Under the pieces are notes generated by a model. The model searched no databases. It was not told the origin of the DNA and saw only the letters and a list, made by a program, of their open reading frames with translations. Of a stretch of DNA of 64,000 bases, positions 23,786-35,072 are shown one piece after another. Numbering within the stretch: position 1 is the first letter of the stretch; each line of letters opens with the position of its first letter. A program made the translations under genes and the position numbers. This DNA comes from Crotalaria pallida (taxonomy: Eukaryota > Streptophyta > Magnoliopsida > Fabales > Fabaceae), in assembly GCA_037953625.1 (NCBI GenBank), contig CM075655.1, positions 80,441,501 to 80,505,500 of the forward strand, written 5' to 3'.

Positions 23786-23786
23786 C
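23779..23786. other. Microhomology junction between elements A and B
   Basis: Intact A copies read gagtatactt and the intact B LTR reads gtgtatactccc; the junction reads gagtatactccc. The seven bases GTATACT are common to both parents, so the exact breakpoint is ambiguous within them. No target duplication is visible. The simplest reading is a deletion joined at microhomology that removed the 5' part of A copy 4 and the outer part of a B LTR. Confidence 0.75.
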
Positions 23787-24354
23787 CCTCCATTTACTTA
23801 AATTAATCACCCCCAAATGTCCCTTTCAACCAAGAACAGTGCCAAGGGTGATTTTTTATGCAATTTATGGCTAAAATCGCGGAGAAATCTCAGCCATTCG
23901 TGATTTAACCGACTTAAAATTAGTTCATCAGAGTCGGGGGAATCGATTCAACTTTCCTTTGAATCGATAAGCCTAATCGATTCAATTTTTCTTTGAATCG
24001 ATTCAACTGTCTAAAATGACAAAATTGTTTGCCTTTAAAATTTCATAACTTTTTCGTTAACCGTCAGATCTTGCTCAAATTTGGAGATAGGCTTCGTAAT
24101 ATACTTATTTTCATATCCAACGGTCGGATTTGTGTCTAATTTTGTAAATATTTTATTTTAATTTTTCTATTATTATACTTTTCTAAAACTCAATCAAACA
24201 TATCAAACATTTAAGAGACCACTTGAAAAGTACAACTTTCAATACGAGTTTAAAACTAAAATTCTCATATTATTCCCTTAAATGCTTATCTAAAAATATA
24301 TGTTGGTGGAAAGTTAATCACCAAAGTAAATATAGATAAAATTGGGGATGTTAC
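23786..24354 (-). repeat. Element B 3' LTR, truncated
   Basis: About 568 bp matching 41690-42258 with scattered differences. On the minus strand it starts TGTAACATCCCC after the tract GTGGGGGAGAA and breaks off at the junction with A. It contains the inverted pair (24061-24069 and 24115-24123, with one extra mismatch) and four ATCGAT-centred sites at about 23940-24010. Confidence 0.88.
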
Positions 24355-25165
24355 ATTCTCCCCCACTTTTAAGAATTTCGTCCCCGAAATTCCATTTCTA
24401 ATCAAATTGATCTTCTAAAACATTTGGTAAAAATAAATTTTGACTTCTTTTATATAATCTGGGTCTCTCCCCTAATTTTAAGAATTTTGTTAAACTTTCT
24501 TCAAAATTCTTTCATTATGAAAATATGAATAAGTTTTAATCAAGACATTTCAAAAGAACATGTTTCGCTGCGCACTATGATTAACTTGGTACGAAATATG
24601 GGGAATCGATGTGACTTTACTTCTTAATAGTTATAAACATCAGGATAGTTGGTCCTAATATTTATACTGTTAATAATAAAATCCTTCTTGCCTAACATAG
24701 TCTTTCACGAGAAAGATTATACAATGTATCTTTAAGTTAGATGAAATTAAAGACAGGATATCCATCAATAGATTCCGTTAAAATTTTGACAAATACTTAA
24801 AAGATATCATTATCATAAAACATATTTTATTGATTCCTCCCCCACTTAGAACAAAGTTGGGTTCCGCTGTATAACAGGTGGGGTACATACATACCAAAAG
24901 GAGTTCAATTACTAAGCTATATACATCTAACTTATGGTAAGTTATCCATAATAGGGTCCATTCTCTAAGGAAGTTTGACACTCCAAAGGCATCATTAGTT
25001 ACTAGGCACTCTTGCTTTTGGGTACTAAATGGCTTTCTATTTGTTTAGGGTGAAGCTTCTAGATTCGGTTTTCACTATTGGATTTTCTGGTTGATTCCCT
25101 TTTCTTCATTCTATGCTCACCTTGTGTATTCCTCCTCTTGTTTGGATATTCCCTGGCATAGTGTC
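24355..25165 (-). other. Element B 3' internal region, non-coding
   Basis: About 800 bp between the end of B gag and its 3' LTR. It should hold pol in an autonomous gypsy element, but I see no protease, RT, RNase H or integrase motif in any frame. Only the last few Pol-like residues next to the polypurine tract (24356-24395) are recognisable. A 67-codon minus-strand ORF at 24778-24981 matches nothing I know. Confidence 0.55.
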
Positions 25166-25934
25166 CTAGTTGTTCTTCACCTTGTTGAGGCACTTACTAG
25201 TATAGTGTCCATGTTGTTGACAAGTGTTGCAGATTACTTTCTTAATCAAACTACGTTGCTTCTTGTGGGGATGCTTGCCCTTCTTATATTGCATAGAATT
25301 CACTGAGAGGTTACTGACTTTCTTTTTCTTTTCTTCAGCCCTTCCCTTGTGGCATAAATCCTGGCAATGTGAAGAACTTTGTCCTTGATCGTATCGTTGT
25401 TCGATACCTTCCGGAGTTTGCAGGCTTTGTTCATAAGCTATTTGCGCTTTCAAATTTTCTTCGTATATCCTACACATGTTGACCAGTCTAGGGAAATTCC
25501 TGATCTCTTCGCAACCAATTGCAGTCTTTAAATTCGATCGTAACCCATTTTCAAACATTATACACTTCGATCTTTCAACCAGATTATGTTGATAGCAAGC
25601 TGAATACTTGCTCAGTTCTTCAAACTTAGCAGCATACTCACCAACACTCATGCCTTCTTGCTTTAACTTCAAAAATTCTATTTCTTTCCTCTCTTTTAGA
25701 TACTTAGGGAAATATCTTTCAAGAAATTTTTACTTGAAAGTATCCCAAGTAACTGTCCTTTGTTCTGCTTCCAGTAATTGTTTAGCATGATTCCACCAAT
25801 CTTTGGCTTCTCCTGTTAACATAAATGTGGCCAGTAGTATTCTTCAATCATCTGTACACTGTATAACTTGAAAAATCTTCTCTATCTCTCGTACCCATCT
25901 TCAAGCATCCTCCGGGTTATCTCCTCCGGCAAAT
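25166..25934 (-). pseudogene. gag: Element B gag, 3' part
   Basis: Main body of B gag, continuing from 37984-38109 across the Sirevirus insertion. The capsid-like part includes GEAKDWWNHAKQLLEAEQ and EGMSVGEYAAKFEELSKY, which aligns by eye with family A gag (GNMSVGEYAARFEDLIRY). A CCHC knuckle, CNTCQQHGHYTSKC, lies near the end and the frame stops after CLNKVKNN. Three in-frame stops lie in the upstream part (about 25730-25905); each looks like a C-to-T or G-to-A change in a Trp or Gln codon, typical of decay of methylated DNA. Only codons from 25672 down are open. Confidence 0.82.
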
Positions 25935-25939
25935 CTAGG
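25935..25939. other. Sirevirus target site duplication (left)
   Basis: CTAGG directly before the LTR start TGTAGAATC; the second copy is at 37979-37983 directly after the LTR end CCAACA. A 5-bp duplication is normal for LTR retrotransposons. Confidence 0.9.
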
Positions 25940-27439
25940 TGTAGAATCAAAGAGCTTTTGATGATGTCAAATAAATAAGCTCGGCTCTTGATCACGGCCG
26001 AGGTTCATCCAAGTTTGCAAAATCAACTCTTCACTTCAAGGCAGTAAGCTCGGATGTTGTTTGGCTCGGCACACGCTCGGAATGTTGAAAGAAGCCACAC
26101 CATCAGAAAGATCAAATAAGCTCGGGTTGTGCACGCACCTTGAGCTAAGGCCAAAGCTTGGATCTGCTCTTCAACTTCAAGTCTAATTGCCAAGCTCGAA
26201 CAAAGCTCAGGCTCGGCAACACCAATCCAAGACCAAGCTCGAACAAAGCGCAAGCTCGGCAATCTCTGTTCACTCTTCAACAACACATCATCTTCAACCT
26301 TCAGACTCTGCTCAGCTGTTCCGTACTTTTTATTACCGTTAAGTCTGGGTAGAAGTTCTAGGATTTTAACTTCAGCGCAGTAACAAGTTTGACATTCAAA
26401 TTGAGTTAAAATCAAAGGTTGTGAAAGGGTCACCATCACTGCTCTGCTGTCAAAATGTTTCCGTTGGAAACCCCATGCTTTTTCCGTACAGCTCTCTCTC
26501 TCTCTCTCTTTCTGGAGAACAGAGAAGATTATAAAAGGGGTGTTTTTCAACGGTAACAAGATAGAGATTCTTGAACAATTTTCTTTGAACCTCTACTTTC
26601 ATTCTCTTTCGAAAAACAGAGCAGAATCAAAAACTCACAGAGAAGAAGAAGATCACTGAATTTTTTACAAAAACTTAGAGAGTTAAACTTTAAAATCCAT
26701 ACTCTAAGTTCAACTCATTTCTTCTCTGTGATACCCCTTCACAAAATCAACTCACTCTTGAACTTCAATCTTTCAAACTCATTCGAAGAGTGTTTCAATT
26801 TGGAGCCATCCTCTTTCATCATCTTCATTGTATTTGCTGTTGTACGGAGCTGGTCTCTGATCGAGAAAGCTTCTTTGTTGAAAATGTTCCAAAGAGGTTC
26901 TTTGGTCATCGATTTGTTGTGGGTAGTTTGTCACGAGTTTGGTACACTCATTTGACCGGATAGGTTTAGAGGGGTAGTCTCTTGTAAATCCTTTTGTAAC
27001 CCAGAAAATTGATTTTTAGTAAAAGCTCTCTAAAATGTTTTTAGAGAGGACTGGACTAGCTCTCAGGGTGAGAGTGAACCAGGATAAATATCTGGTGTTC
27101 ATTTTTTTTACCGCTTATCTTTTGTTGTACTTGGTTAAGTGTTTATCCGCTGATTTTTGAGCATCCAAGCCTCTTTAATCGTCTTTCTCAAAGCTCGGCT
27201 TTGAATGTTGTTCTTAGAGCTCGGCTTTGTAGCAGCTTGGTTAACCGATTAACCATTCTGTTTATCTATTTGGTTAATTGATTAACCCTGTCTGCTCGGA
27301 TATTGCTCGGCCTTTATTTAAAACCGTGAACAACATTCAATCAAGTTTCAATAAATCGAAAAATTGTCTTATTAGCTTCAATCTCCTATTCACCCCCCCC
27401 CCTCTACTAGATTGTTATGCCTCTTGTTGGTTTCCAACA
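25940..27439 (+). repeat. Sirevirus 5' LTR (1500 bp)
   Basis: Starts TGTAGAATC and ends TTCCAACA, followed by the PBS. It contains a CT-rich run at about 26493-26512, the paired GGTTAACCGATTAACC and GGTTAATTGATTAACC motifs (about 27238-27287), and an unusually high count of the word GCTCGG. By eye it differs from the 3' LTR at about eight places in the first 380 bp, implying a fairly recent insertion. Confidence 0.92.
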
Positions 27440-27440
27440 A

Positions 27441-27453
27441 GTGGTATCAGAGC
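27441..27453 (+). other. Sirevirus primer binding site
   Basis: GTGGTATCAGAGC one base after the 5' LTR matches the 3' end complement of plant initiator tRNA-Met (TGGTATCAGAGC). Confidence 0.85.
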
Positions 27454-27508
27454 TCGGTCGAAAGATCGAGTGTAAAAACTTTTTCGAAAAGATCCTTGAG
27501 GAAACCGA

Positions 27509-29506
27509 ATGGCTACTAACAATCCCTTCGGAGGTGAAGGCTCTTCCATAAACAGACCACCACTATTCAATGGTGAGGGTTATGCATATTGGAAAGCTCG
27601 AATGAAAATTTTCATTGAAGCCATAGATATGGAAATTTGGAAATCTATTGAAAACGGGCCATTTGTTCCTAAAAGAAAAATTAATGAAGAAGTTGTAGAA
27701 ATCCCATGGGAAAGCTGGGATGATGATGATAAAAGGAAAGTATCTTTCGATTTAAAAGCCAAAAATATCATCACCTCAGCTTTGTCCTATGATGAATTTT
27801 TTAGAGTGTCAAGTTGCAAATCTGCAAAAGAAATGTGGGACATTCTTCAACTTACTCATGAAGGGACAAGTGAGGTCAGACGAGCAAGAATCAATACTCT
27901 GATGCATGAATATGAGTTATTCCGAATGCTGCCAAATGAAAATATAAATGATTTGCAGAAGCGGTTTACTCATATTATAAACCATCTTAATGCTCTCGGC
28001 AAAACATTTCAGAATGTCGAGATAACTAACAAAGTGCTTAGATGTCTTAGCAGAGAATGGCAGCCAAAGGTCACTTCCATCATGGAAGCTAAGGACTTGG
28101 ACACAATGAGCATAGCCACTTTGTTCGGCAAGCTGCAAGAGCATGAGATGGAGCTCGGCAGACTGACCATGCACGAAGAGTCTGATAAGAAGAAGAAAGG
28201 AATTTCCCTCAAAGCTGCTATAAAGGCAACCAAAGAATCCTCTAAGGATGAGTCCAGTTCGGACATGGACGAGGAAGACTTTGGTCCCATGGTCACGAAG
28301 TTCATCAAATTTTTCAAAGGCAAAAAGAATTTCATAAACAAAGCAAGAGATACCAAAAACTCTCACCACAAAGGCTCAAGTTCAAAAGACCGAGTTAGAT
28401 GCCATGAATGTGGTGAAGCAGGTCACATCAGAACATACTGTCCAAGATTGCAAAAGCAAGGTGGTGAAGAAATGAAGAAGAACAAGGACCACAAGAAGAA
28501 GAGAGCTTACATTCTATGGGATGCACCTAACAACGATGACAGCTCAAGCTCCAGTTCAGCCGATGAAGAAGAGAAAGAAATTTTGTGCTTGATGGGAAGG
28601 GAAACTGTGTTCAGAAGCCCGAGCCAAACTAGTTCCGAGCAAGAATCGTGCTCGAACTATGAAAAGGAAGTATCGAGCTCAGTATTCAGAATTGCTGAAC
28701 AAGACCTTCCTGTATATGACTCCTGCTCGGAGTGTGAAGATGAGGAACCATGTTCAGTACTCAGATTTGTCGATCAAGAAGACTCATCGAGCTCGGCACT
28801 TGACTCAACAAATCAAAGATCAAGTATCAAATGTTTAATGGGCAAACACAGCGAGGAAACCTCAGTTAGCCGAACAGTGTCCGAACATAAAAACACTGAG
28901 GTAACCTCTACTTTTGATTCTGACTCTGAATCTGAATTTAATGACACTGATGAATTGTATTCTGCTTATCTTGAAATGCAAACCGAATTCAAGAAGCTTG
29001 CTAAAAATTTCATTAAGATGAAACAAAATCTCTCAAACTATAAAGAGCAAGTTCTTGAATTGGAAAAATCAATTGAAACATTGAAAAGCAGAAACAAGTC
29101 ATTGGAAATCACTATCACTCAATTGAAAAATGAAAATCTTGACTGCTGCACTAAATATGAAAAAGAAATTTCTGAACTAAAACTTAAAAGTGCAACTGTC
29201 AACAAGAGTGATGGTTTGTTTGATAGGCTTTTAGCCGAACAAAGAAACTATTCAAACAAAACTGGGCTTGGCTACACTAAGATCAAGAAGAAAACAGTAA
29301 GGAAACTCGGCTATGTCTCAAATTTTAATAACTCGAAAAAGCCGAGCTGCTCCTACTGTGGTCTTCATGGTCATACACCAAATGAATGCAAAATCCGACA
29401 TCATGGTGTAGCCAAGGGCCATTTTGTGTGGGTAGTTAAAAAGAGAGAACCAACTGCTAACCCCCAGGGACCCAAAACATTTTGGGTACCCGAATCAAAG
29501 AAGTAA
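27509..29506 (+). CDS. gag: Sirevirus Gag polyprotein
   Basis: 665 codons, intact. The N-terminus (RPPLFNGEGYAYWKARMK) and the next 200 residues match copia-type capsid (UBN2/DUF4219-like). A first CCHC knuckle, CHECGEAGHIRTYC, is near residue 297. A long acidic, Ser-rich linker follows, then a probable coiled coil at about 490-570 (heptad-like QTEFKKLAKNFIKMKQ and LELEKSIETLKSRN). A second Cys/His cluster, CSYCGLHGHTPNEC, lies near residue 614. The unusual length and C-terminal coiled coil are features reported for Sirevirus Gag. It starts about 55 bp after the PBS. Pol follows in the +1 frame after a TAA, with a possible start ATG at 29517. It would assemble particles in the cytoplasm and bind element RNA. 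Confidence 0.9.
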   Translation: MATNNPFGGEGSSINRPPLFNGEGYAYWKARMKIFIEAIDMEIWKSIENGPFVPKRKINEEVVEIPWESWDDDDKRKVSFDLKAKNIITSALSYDEFFRVSSCKSAKEMWDILQLTHEGTSEVRRARINTLMHEYELFRMLPNENINDLQKRFTHIINHLNALGKTFQNVEITNKVLRCLSREWQPKVTSIMEAKDLDTMSIATLFGKLQEHEMELGRLTMHEESDKKKKGISLKAAIKATKESSKDESSSDMDEEDFGPMVTKFIKFFKGKKNFINKARDTKNSHHKGSSSKDRVRCHECGEAGHIRTYCPRLQKQGGEEMKKNKDHKKKRAYILWDAPNNDDSSSSSSADEEEKEILCLMGRETVFRSPSQTSSEQESCSNYEKEVSSSVFRIAEQDLPVYDSCSECEDEEPCSVLRFVDQEDSSSSALDSTNQRSSIKCLMGKHSEETSVSRTVSEHKNTEVTSTFDSDSESEFNDTDELYSAYLEMQTEFKKLAKNFIKMKQNLSNYKEQVLELEKSIETLKSRNKSLEITITQLKNENLDCCTKYEKEISELKLKSATVNKSDGLFDRLLAEQRNYSNKTGLGYTKIKKKTVRKLGYVSNFNNSKKPSCSYCGLHGHTPNECKIRHHGVAKGHFVWVVKKREPTANPQGPKTFWVPESKK

Positions 29507-29516
29507 TATTTTTGTG

Positions 29517-32500
29517 ATGCAGGTGTGCTTCCGAGCAAAGGAGAGCAGATGGTACCTTGATAGTGGCTGCTCGATGTAAGTTCCATGATGAATGTTTTGA
29601 TAATGACAAAGTGTTTTGAACAAGCTATCATGTGTTGATCAAGGTCAAGTTCAACAAGCAACAACAAACATCAAATGAAGAAGAGAGAAAACAAGCTCAT
29701 GAAGACTTAGTTTGAGTGTAATTGTAATTGTTTTATCTTTTGCCTCTCAAGCTTCTTAGGTCTTTTATTTGGGTAGATTATTTAGAGGGTAGTGAATCTC
29801 TATCATAGTCATGATTAAATCATAATTTGAGTTTTCACTTAACCTAGAATCAATAGGTGGCTTAAAGGTTTTAAAGGAAAGGTTTGGTTTTGAGAAAACA
29901 AGTTTTAAACAAGTATCAGACATGTTTAATCGATTAAGGATGAATTTAATCGATTAGTACTCGATTAAGGCAAGATTTAATCGATTAAACACTGCTGAAC
30001 TGGTTTTTTAAAATACGATTTTCACTTCTCAAAATCAGTTTTCAAGTGCTACAACTTTTGGGTATTCTACAAAAACCTATTCCTAATCTTTGTGATGAAT
30101 AAGAACACTTTCATAATCAATTTTACAAGAATCAAGCCATTCTATTCTCTCTCAATTTCAAAGATCAAAACTTTCATATTTTCATATTCTTTGATCAAGA
30201 ACCTTTGAATCTCTTATTGTGAATTGTCATAGCTATTGATTGAGATTCATAGGAGTGTTATTGTGTTTTCTATTGTGTTGTAATCTTTGCAAGAAGGCAA
30301 GCCAACTACAACAAACAAAGAAGTCTTGGTGTGTCGATTATCATCAAGCAAATCTCATTGGAGAAGAAGAAAGTCTTGGTTGTGAATCAAGCAAAGTGAA
30401 GCCTTGGTGTGTGGATTATCATCAAGCAATTGAAGACTTGTTGTGTCGATTATCAACAAGGGGTAGAGGTTAGATTAGAGAGAAGATCAATAGGATTACA
30501 AGGCAAGGGTGTGGAGTATCTCTTGTAGGCTAGCAAGAAGAGAGTCTTGTGAGGCATTTACTTGTAATTTGAGAACTCTAATTCCTCATAATGAAGAATC
30601 TCTCTTGGTTGAAGAGGGGACTGGATGTAGCTTTCAAGCGGATGAAAGTGAACCAGGATAAATCACTGTGTCGTATCTCTAAACCCTTAACTCTTTACAT
30701 TCAAGTCTTTAATTGTGTTCTTGGTTGAAAACCTAGAGAAAGATTGATTTTCATAATTGATTGAATTGAATCTTTATTGTTCAAATTGATAAAGGGAAAA
30801 TCATTTTCATAACTAGGATAATCAATAAGAATATAGGTATTAATTGTTTCCGCTGAATCTCTGATCTTACGTGTTAATTGATTGATTTTCGTATTCGAAT
30901 GAAAAATTGATTTTTCTGTTTTCTGTCAGATTTAATCGATTAAGCATATATTTAATCGATTAATACTCGAGTAAATTGCAGGTTAATCGATTAAGTGCTG
31001 TAGAATTTGCAAAAATCATTTGTTTTGATTGTTTTGATTTGTTTCGTTCGAAAATCTTTCAAGGTTTCTTTTACACCTATTCAACCCCCCCTTCTAGGTG
31101 TGTTCCTTAGTTGTTTCAACCACCAATTGCGGTTTATTCACTCGAAGCACATGACGGGGAACAAAAATTTATTCATTGAACTTTCACATTCAGATAAGGG
31201 CTACGTCACTTATTGTGATAACAACCGAGGTAAAATATTGGGTGAAGGTAAAGTCAGTAATTTTGCCAACTTGGTTATCAATAATGTTTTACTTGTAAAA
31301 GGGCTAGAACACAATCTTTTAAGCATTAGCCAACTTTGTGATATTGGTAACCATGTTGTTTTTACCTCTGCCCATTGCATTATTAAGAGTGACGAGGACA
31401 ACTCTGTCAAATTTGTTGGAAAAAGATATAACAATACTTATCTGGTTGATTTGAATGAAATCACCTCTTTGGTAACCACTTGCATGGTTAGCAAAGAAAG
31501 TGACACATGGTTATGGCATAGAAGGACAGCTCATATAAATGTAAATCAGTTAAAGAAACTACAATCAAGAGACTTAGTGATTGGTTTACCAAAGCTAAAT
31601 TTTAATATTGAGGGGGTTTGCTCTTCATGCAAGAAGTGCAAACCAACTAAAAAGAAAAATGATTTTTCATCTAAGTTGATGGTCTCAACAACTCGACCTT
31701 TGGAAATGTTACACATGGATTTGTTTGGACCATCACAAGTCAAAAGCTTTGGTGGCAATCTCTATGCCTTAGTAATTGTAGATGACTTTCCAGATTTACA
31801 TGGACTTTATTTTTAAAATCAAAAAGTAACACTTTTGAAAATTTTAAAGAGCTTATCAAGCAACTCCAAAACCGAACAAACCAAAAGGTAGTTGTAATCC
31901 GAACAGACCATGGTGGTGAGTTCGAGAACTACAAATTTGACAAGTTTTGTTCTAAGTTCGGAATAGAACATCAGTTTTCTGCTCCTCGGACTCCCGAACA
32001 AAACGGAGTTGTGGAACGGAAAAACCGAGTTCTTGAAGAGCTAGCCCGAACCATGCTTAATGAATATAATTTGCCACATTATTTCTGGGCCGATGCGGTA
32101 AACACAGCGTGCTATGTAATGAACCGCATCCTCATCTGACCAATTTTAAAGAAAACTCCGTATGAACTTTACAAGGGTAGAAAACCAAAAATTTCTCATT
32201 TCCATGCATTTGGTTGCAAAGTTTTCATTTTAAATAATGGAAAAGAGCATCTCGGCAAATTTGATTCTAAAGCCGATGAAGGAATATTTTTGGGTTATTC
32301 TACTCATAGTAAAGCATTTAGAGTCTTTAACAAAAGGACCTCCACTGTGGAAGAGTCCGTACATGTGGTATTTGATGAGTCTCCTCGGAGAGACAATGTT
32401 AGTTGTGCAGATAGAGAGGATCAGCCTATAGTCGAACCCGATCCGAGCACAACAACTGAAAGAGCTCAAAAGGATGAAGTTGCTGAAGAAGGAGATCAGA

Positions 32501-34281
32501 GGGACGAGCTTGTTCCGAGCAGAACAAACAAGGAACAAACTGAACTCAATCCGAGCCAATCTCACAATGATCAGTCCGAACTCATTCCGAGCCGAGCGGA
32601 GCATTTTGAGCTCAGTCCAGCCTGGAAAAGAGTCAAGGACCATCCAATAGAAAATGTGCTCGGTGACATGTCTAAGGGAGTTCTAACTCGTCGTTCTATT
32701 CAGAATTTTTGCAATTTCGTTTCCTTTGTTTCTCAAATTGAACCTAATTCGGTTGATCAAGCCATTGAAGATGAACATTGGGCAATTGCCATGCAAGAGG
32801 AACTGAATCAATTCATCAGAAATGATGTCTGGGAATTGGTTCCTCGGCCCGATGATCATATGATAATTGGCTTGAAATGGATTTTCAGAAATAAAACAGA
32901 TGAATTAGGCTTAATTATAAGAAACAAAGCGAGACTTGTTGCTCAAGGCTACAATCAAGAGAAAGGTATCGATTATGATGAAACCTTTGCTCCAGTTGCT
33001 AGACTTGAAGCAATCCGAATTTTGCTTGCTTTTGCATCTATTATGAATTTCACCCTTTACCAAATGGATGTAAAGAGTGCATTCTTAAATGGTTTTATAA
33101 ATGAAGAAGTTTATGTAAAACAACCTCCTGGTTTTGAAAATTTTAAATATCCAAACCATGTGTATAAACTGAAAAAGGCTCTTTAAGGTTTGAAACAAGC
33201 TCCAAGAGCTTGGTATGATCGTTTGAGCTCATTTCTACTTGAACAAGGGTTTGAAAGAGGGAAGGTTGATACAACTCTATTCATTTATAAATCCAAAAAG
33301 GACATATTGTTAGTACAAGTTTATGTTGATGATATAATTTTCGGTGCTACTAACATGTCTCTTTGCAAGAAGTTCTCTGAATTAATGCAAGGTGAATTCG
33401 AGATGTCAATGATGGGAGAACTCACATTCTTCCTTCGGCTGCAAGTAAAACAAGTTAAGGGAGGAACCTTTGTGTATCAAGGAAAATATTGCAAGGAACT
33501 CCTCAAGAAATTTGGCTTAGAAAATTGCAAAGAAGCCGCCACTCCCATGAGCACTTCCAGCTATCTTGGCAAGGATGAGTCAGGTAAAGCTGTGGATGTA
33601 AGCAAATATAGAGGCATGATAGGAAGCCTTTTATATTTGACTGCATCTCGGCCCGATATTATGTTCAGTGTTTGTTTATGTGCTCGTTTTCAAGCTAATC
33701 CCAAAGAATCTCATCTTTCGGCGGTTAAAAGAATTTTTAAATATTTAAAAGGAACTGTGAACACTGGTCTGTGGTATCCGAGGGATGCCAATCTTAGTTT
33801 GATTGGGTATTCAGATTCAGATTTTGCTGGGTACAAGCTTGACCGAAAAAGCACAAGTGGAACATGTCACTTTCTCGGCAGTGCCCTTGTGTCATGGTTT
33901 TCTAAAAAGCAAGCTTGTGTTGCCCTGTCAACAGCTGAAGCCGAATACATTGCTGCTGGTAATTGTTGTGCTCAAATTCTTTGGATGAAACAACAGCTAT
34001 CAGATTTTGGCTTAATTTTATATCACATTCCTATAAAATGTGACAATACAAGTGCAATCAATCTAACTAAGAATCCAGTGTATCACTCTCGAACAAAACA
34101 CATTTAAATTAGGCATCATTTTCTACGAGATCATGTTCAAAAAGGTGACTGTGTCATTGAATTTGTTAGCACTGAAAATCAACTAGCCAATGTGTTTACA
34201 AAACCATTGCCGAGGGAAACTTTTTATAAAATTCGGCGTGAGCTCGGCATTCTGGATGAATCCAGTGTATGCTCAGCGTAA
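29517..34281 (+). pseudogene. pol: Sirevirus Pol: protease, integrase, RT and RNase H, broken
   Basis: Copia order. The protease opens with RWYLDSGCS (about 29550) and is split there by a solo LTR (29575-31140), resuming as HMTGNKN. Next come GAG-pre-integrase (WLWHRRTAHIN, CSSCKKCK), the integrase core (MDLFGP, RTDHGGEF, PEQNGVVERKN), RT (WIFRNKTDELG, MDVKSAFLNG, YVDDIIFG near 33322) and RNase H (DRKSTSGTCHFLG, AEAEYIAAG). Lesions besides the insertion are a frameshift near 31790, TGA at 32137-32139, TAA at 33184-33186 and TAA at 34105-34107. The rest reads in frame between them, so decay is recent. The frame ends at TAA 34279-34281. Confidence 0.9.
29575..31140 (+). mobile_element. Solo LTR inserted in Sirevirus protease region
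   Basis: 1566 bp starting TGTAAGTTCC and ending TTTATTCA, flanked by CTCGA at 29570-29574 and 31141-31145. There is no PBS, coding region or second LTR, so it is a solo LTR. A stretch near 30616-30668 (ggactgg...gaaccaggataaat) resembles the host Sirevirus LTR, and the end has the same run of C residues, so it is probably from a related Sirevirus; on that evidence the plus strand is its sense. It carries two similar clusters of TTAATCGATTAA palindromes (29924-29998 and 30930-31003). The 77-codon ORF at 30240-30473 is short repeats, not a gene. Confidence 0.85.
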
Positions 34282-35072
34282 GCTCGGCATCCTGGAAGAG
34301 TTCAGAATGTGCTCGGCATGAACTTGGTTTTCAGTATATCATAAAATTGATCACCTTCATAATCTCGATTTTTACGTTCAATTGTGTATTTGTTTAAATT
34401 CCTGAAATTTCACATCCTCCAACTCTTCTTCCTCTCCTTTCAATTAACTTCTCTTTATGAGAAGCATACTTTCACTGTTAAAGGGGGAGAAAGATAATGT
34501 TCAGATCATGAAAATTTTCCTTCCTCGATTATCCTTTTAAATTATTCAGGGGGAGAAAAGTTTCTACAGTTTCAAGCTATGTTACCATCAAGTGGTATCA
34601 TTTCCTTTTCTTTTTCAACAAGTGGGACAGAAAAGTTTTTAACTGTTTCATATTTCTGTTTTACATAGTTTTAACTTTCTTTTGGCAAATGTGCTTAATC
34701 TTTGGCTCCTTTTTTTTATCATGCCAAAAGGGGGAGAGAGGTGTTTGTTGTTGTTGCAGATGTTGATGTTCATTTTTTTTGCGAGCATAAACTCAGGAGG
34801 AGTGTTTAACGAGCAGCTCCAGTTTTTTTGCGAGCATAAACTCAGGGGGAGTGTTTAACGAGCAGCTCCACAAAACTTTCAAGCTTTTCTTCAACAAATG
34901 GTTTCAATAAGTGGTAGCTTTATTGAGCATTTTCATAGCAACATGTGGTATATTTTCGAGCAAATTCCGATCAGTGCTAAGTCCAATCAGTTTTCAAGCA
35001 TACAGTCGAGGGAAGAGCACAAAAAGCAACAAACTTTCAAAGAATATTTGTCATCATCAAAAAGGGGGAGAT
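34282..35072 (+). other. Sirevirus 3' spacer with repeated purine tracts
   Basis: Non-coding stretch between RNase H and the 3' LTR; no env-like ORF. AGGGGGAGA-type tracts occur at 34482-34490, 34549-34555, 34728-34736 and 34844-34851, and the functional-looking one (aaaagggggagatt) directly before the 3' LTR at 35059-35072. A 41-bp direct repeat (34781-34821 and 34830-34870, period 49) contains two of the purine blocks. Multiple polypurine tracts are known in Sireviruses. Confidence 0.75.

Noticed and set aside
22803..23816. A 337-codon integrase with a novel N-terminus
   Set aside because: The first ten or so codons come from element B LTR across the junction; it is an accidental fusion.
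30240..30473. 77-codon ORF with repeated WCVDYHQA
   Set aside because: Short direct repeats within a solo LTR; no start context or homologue.
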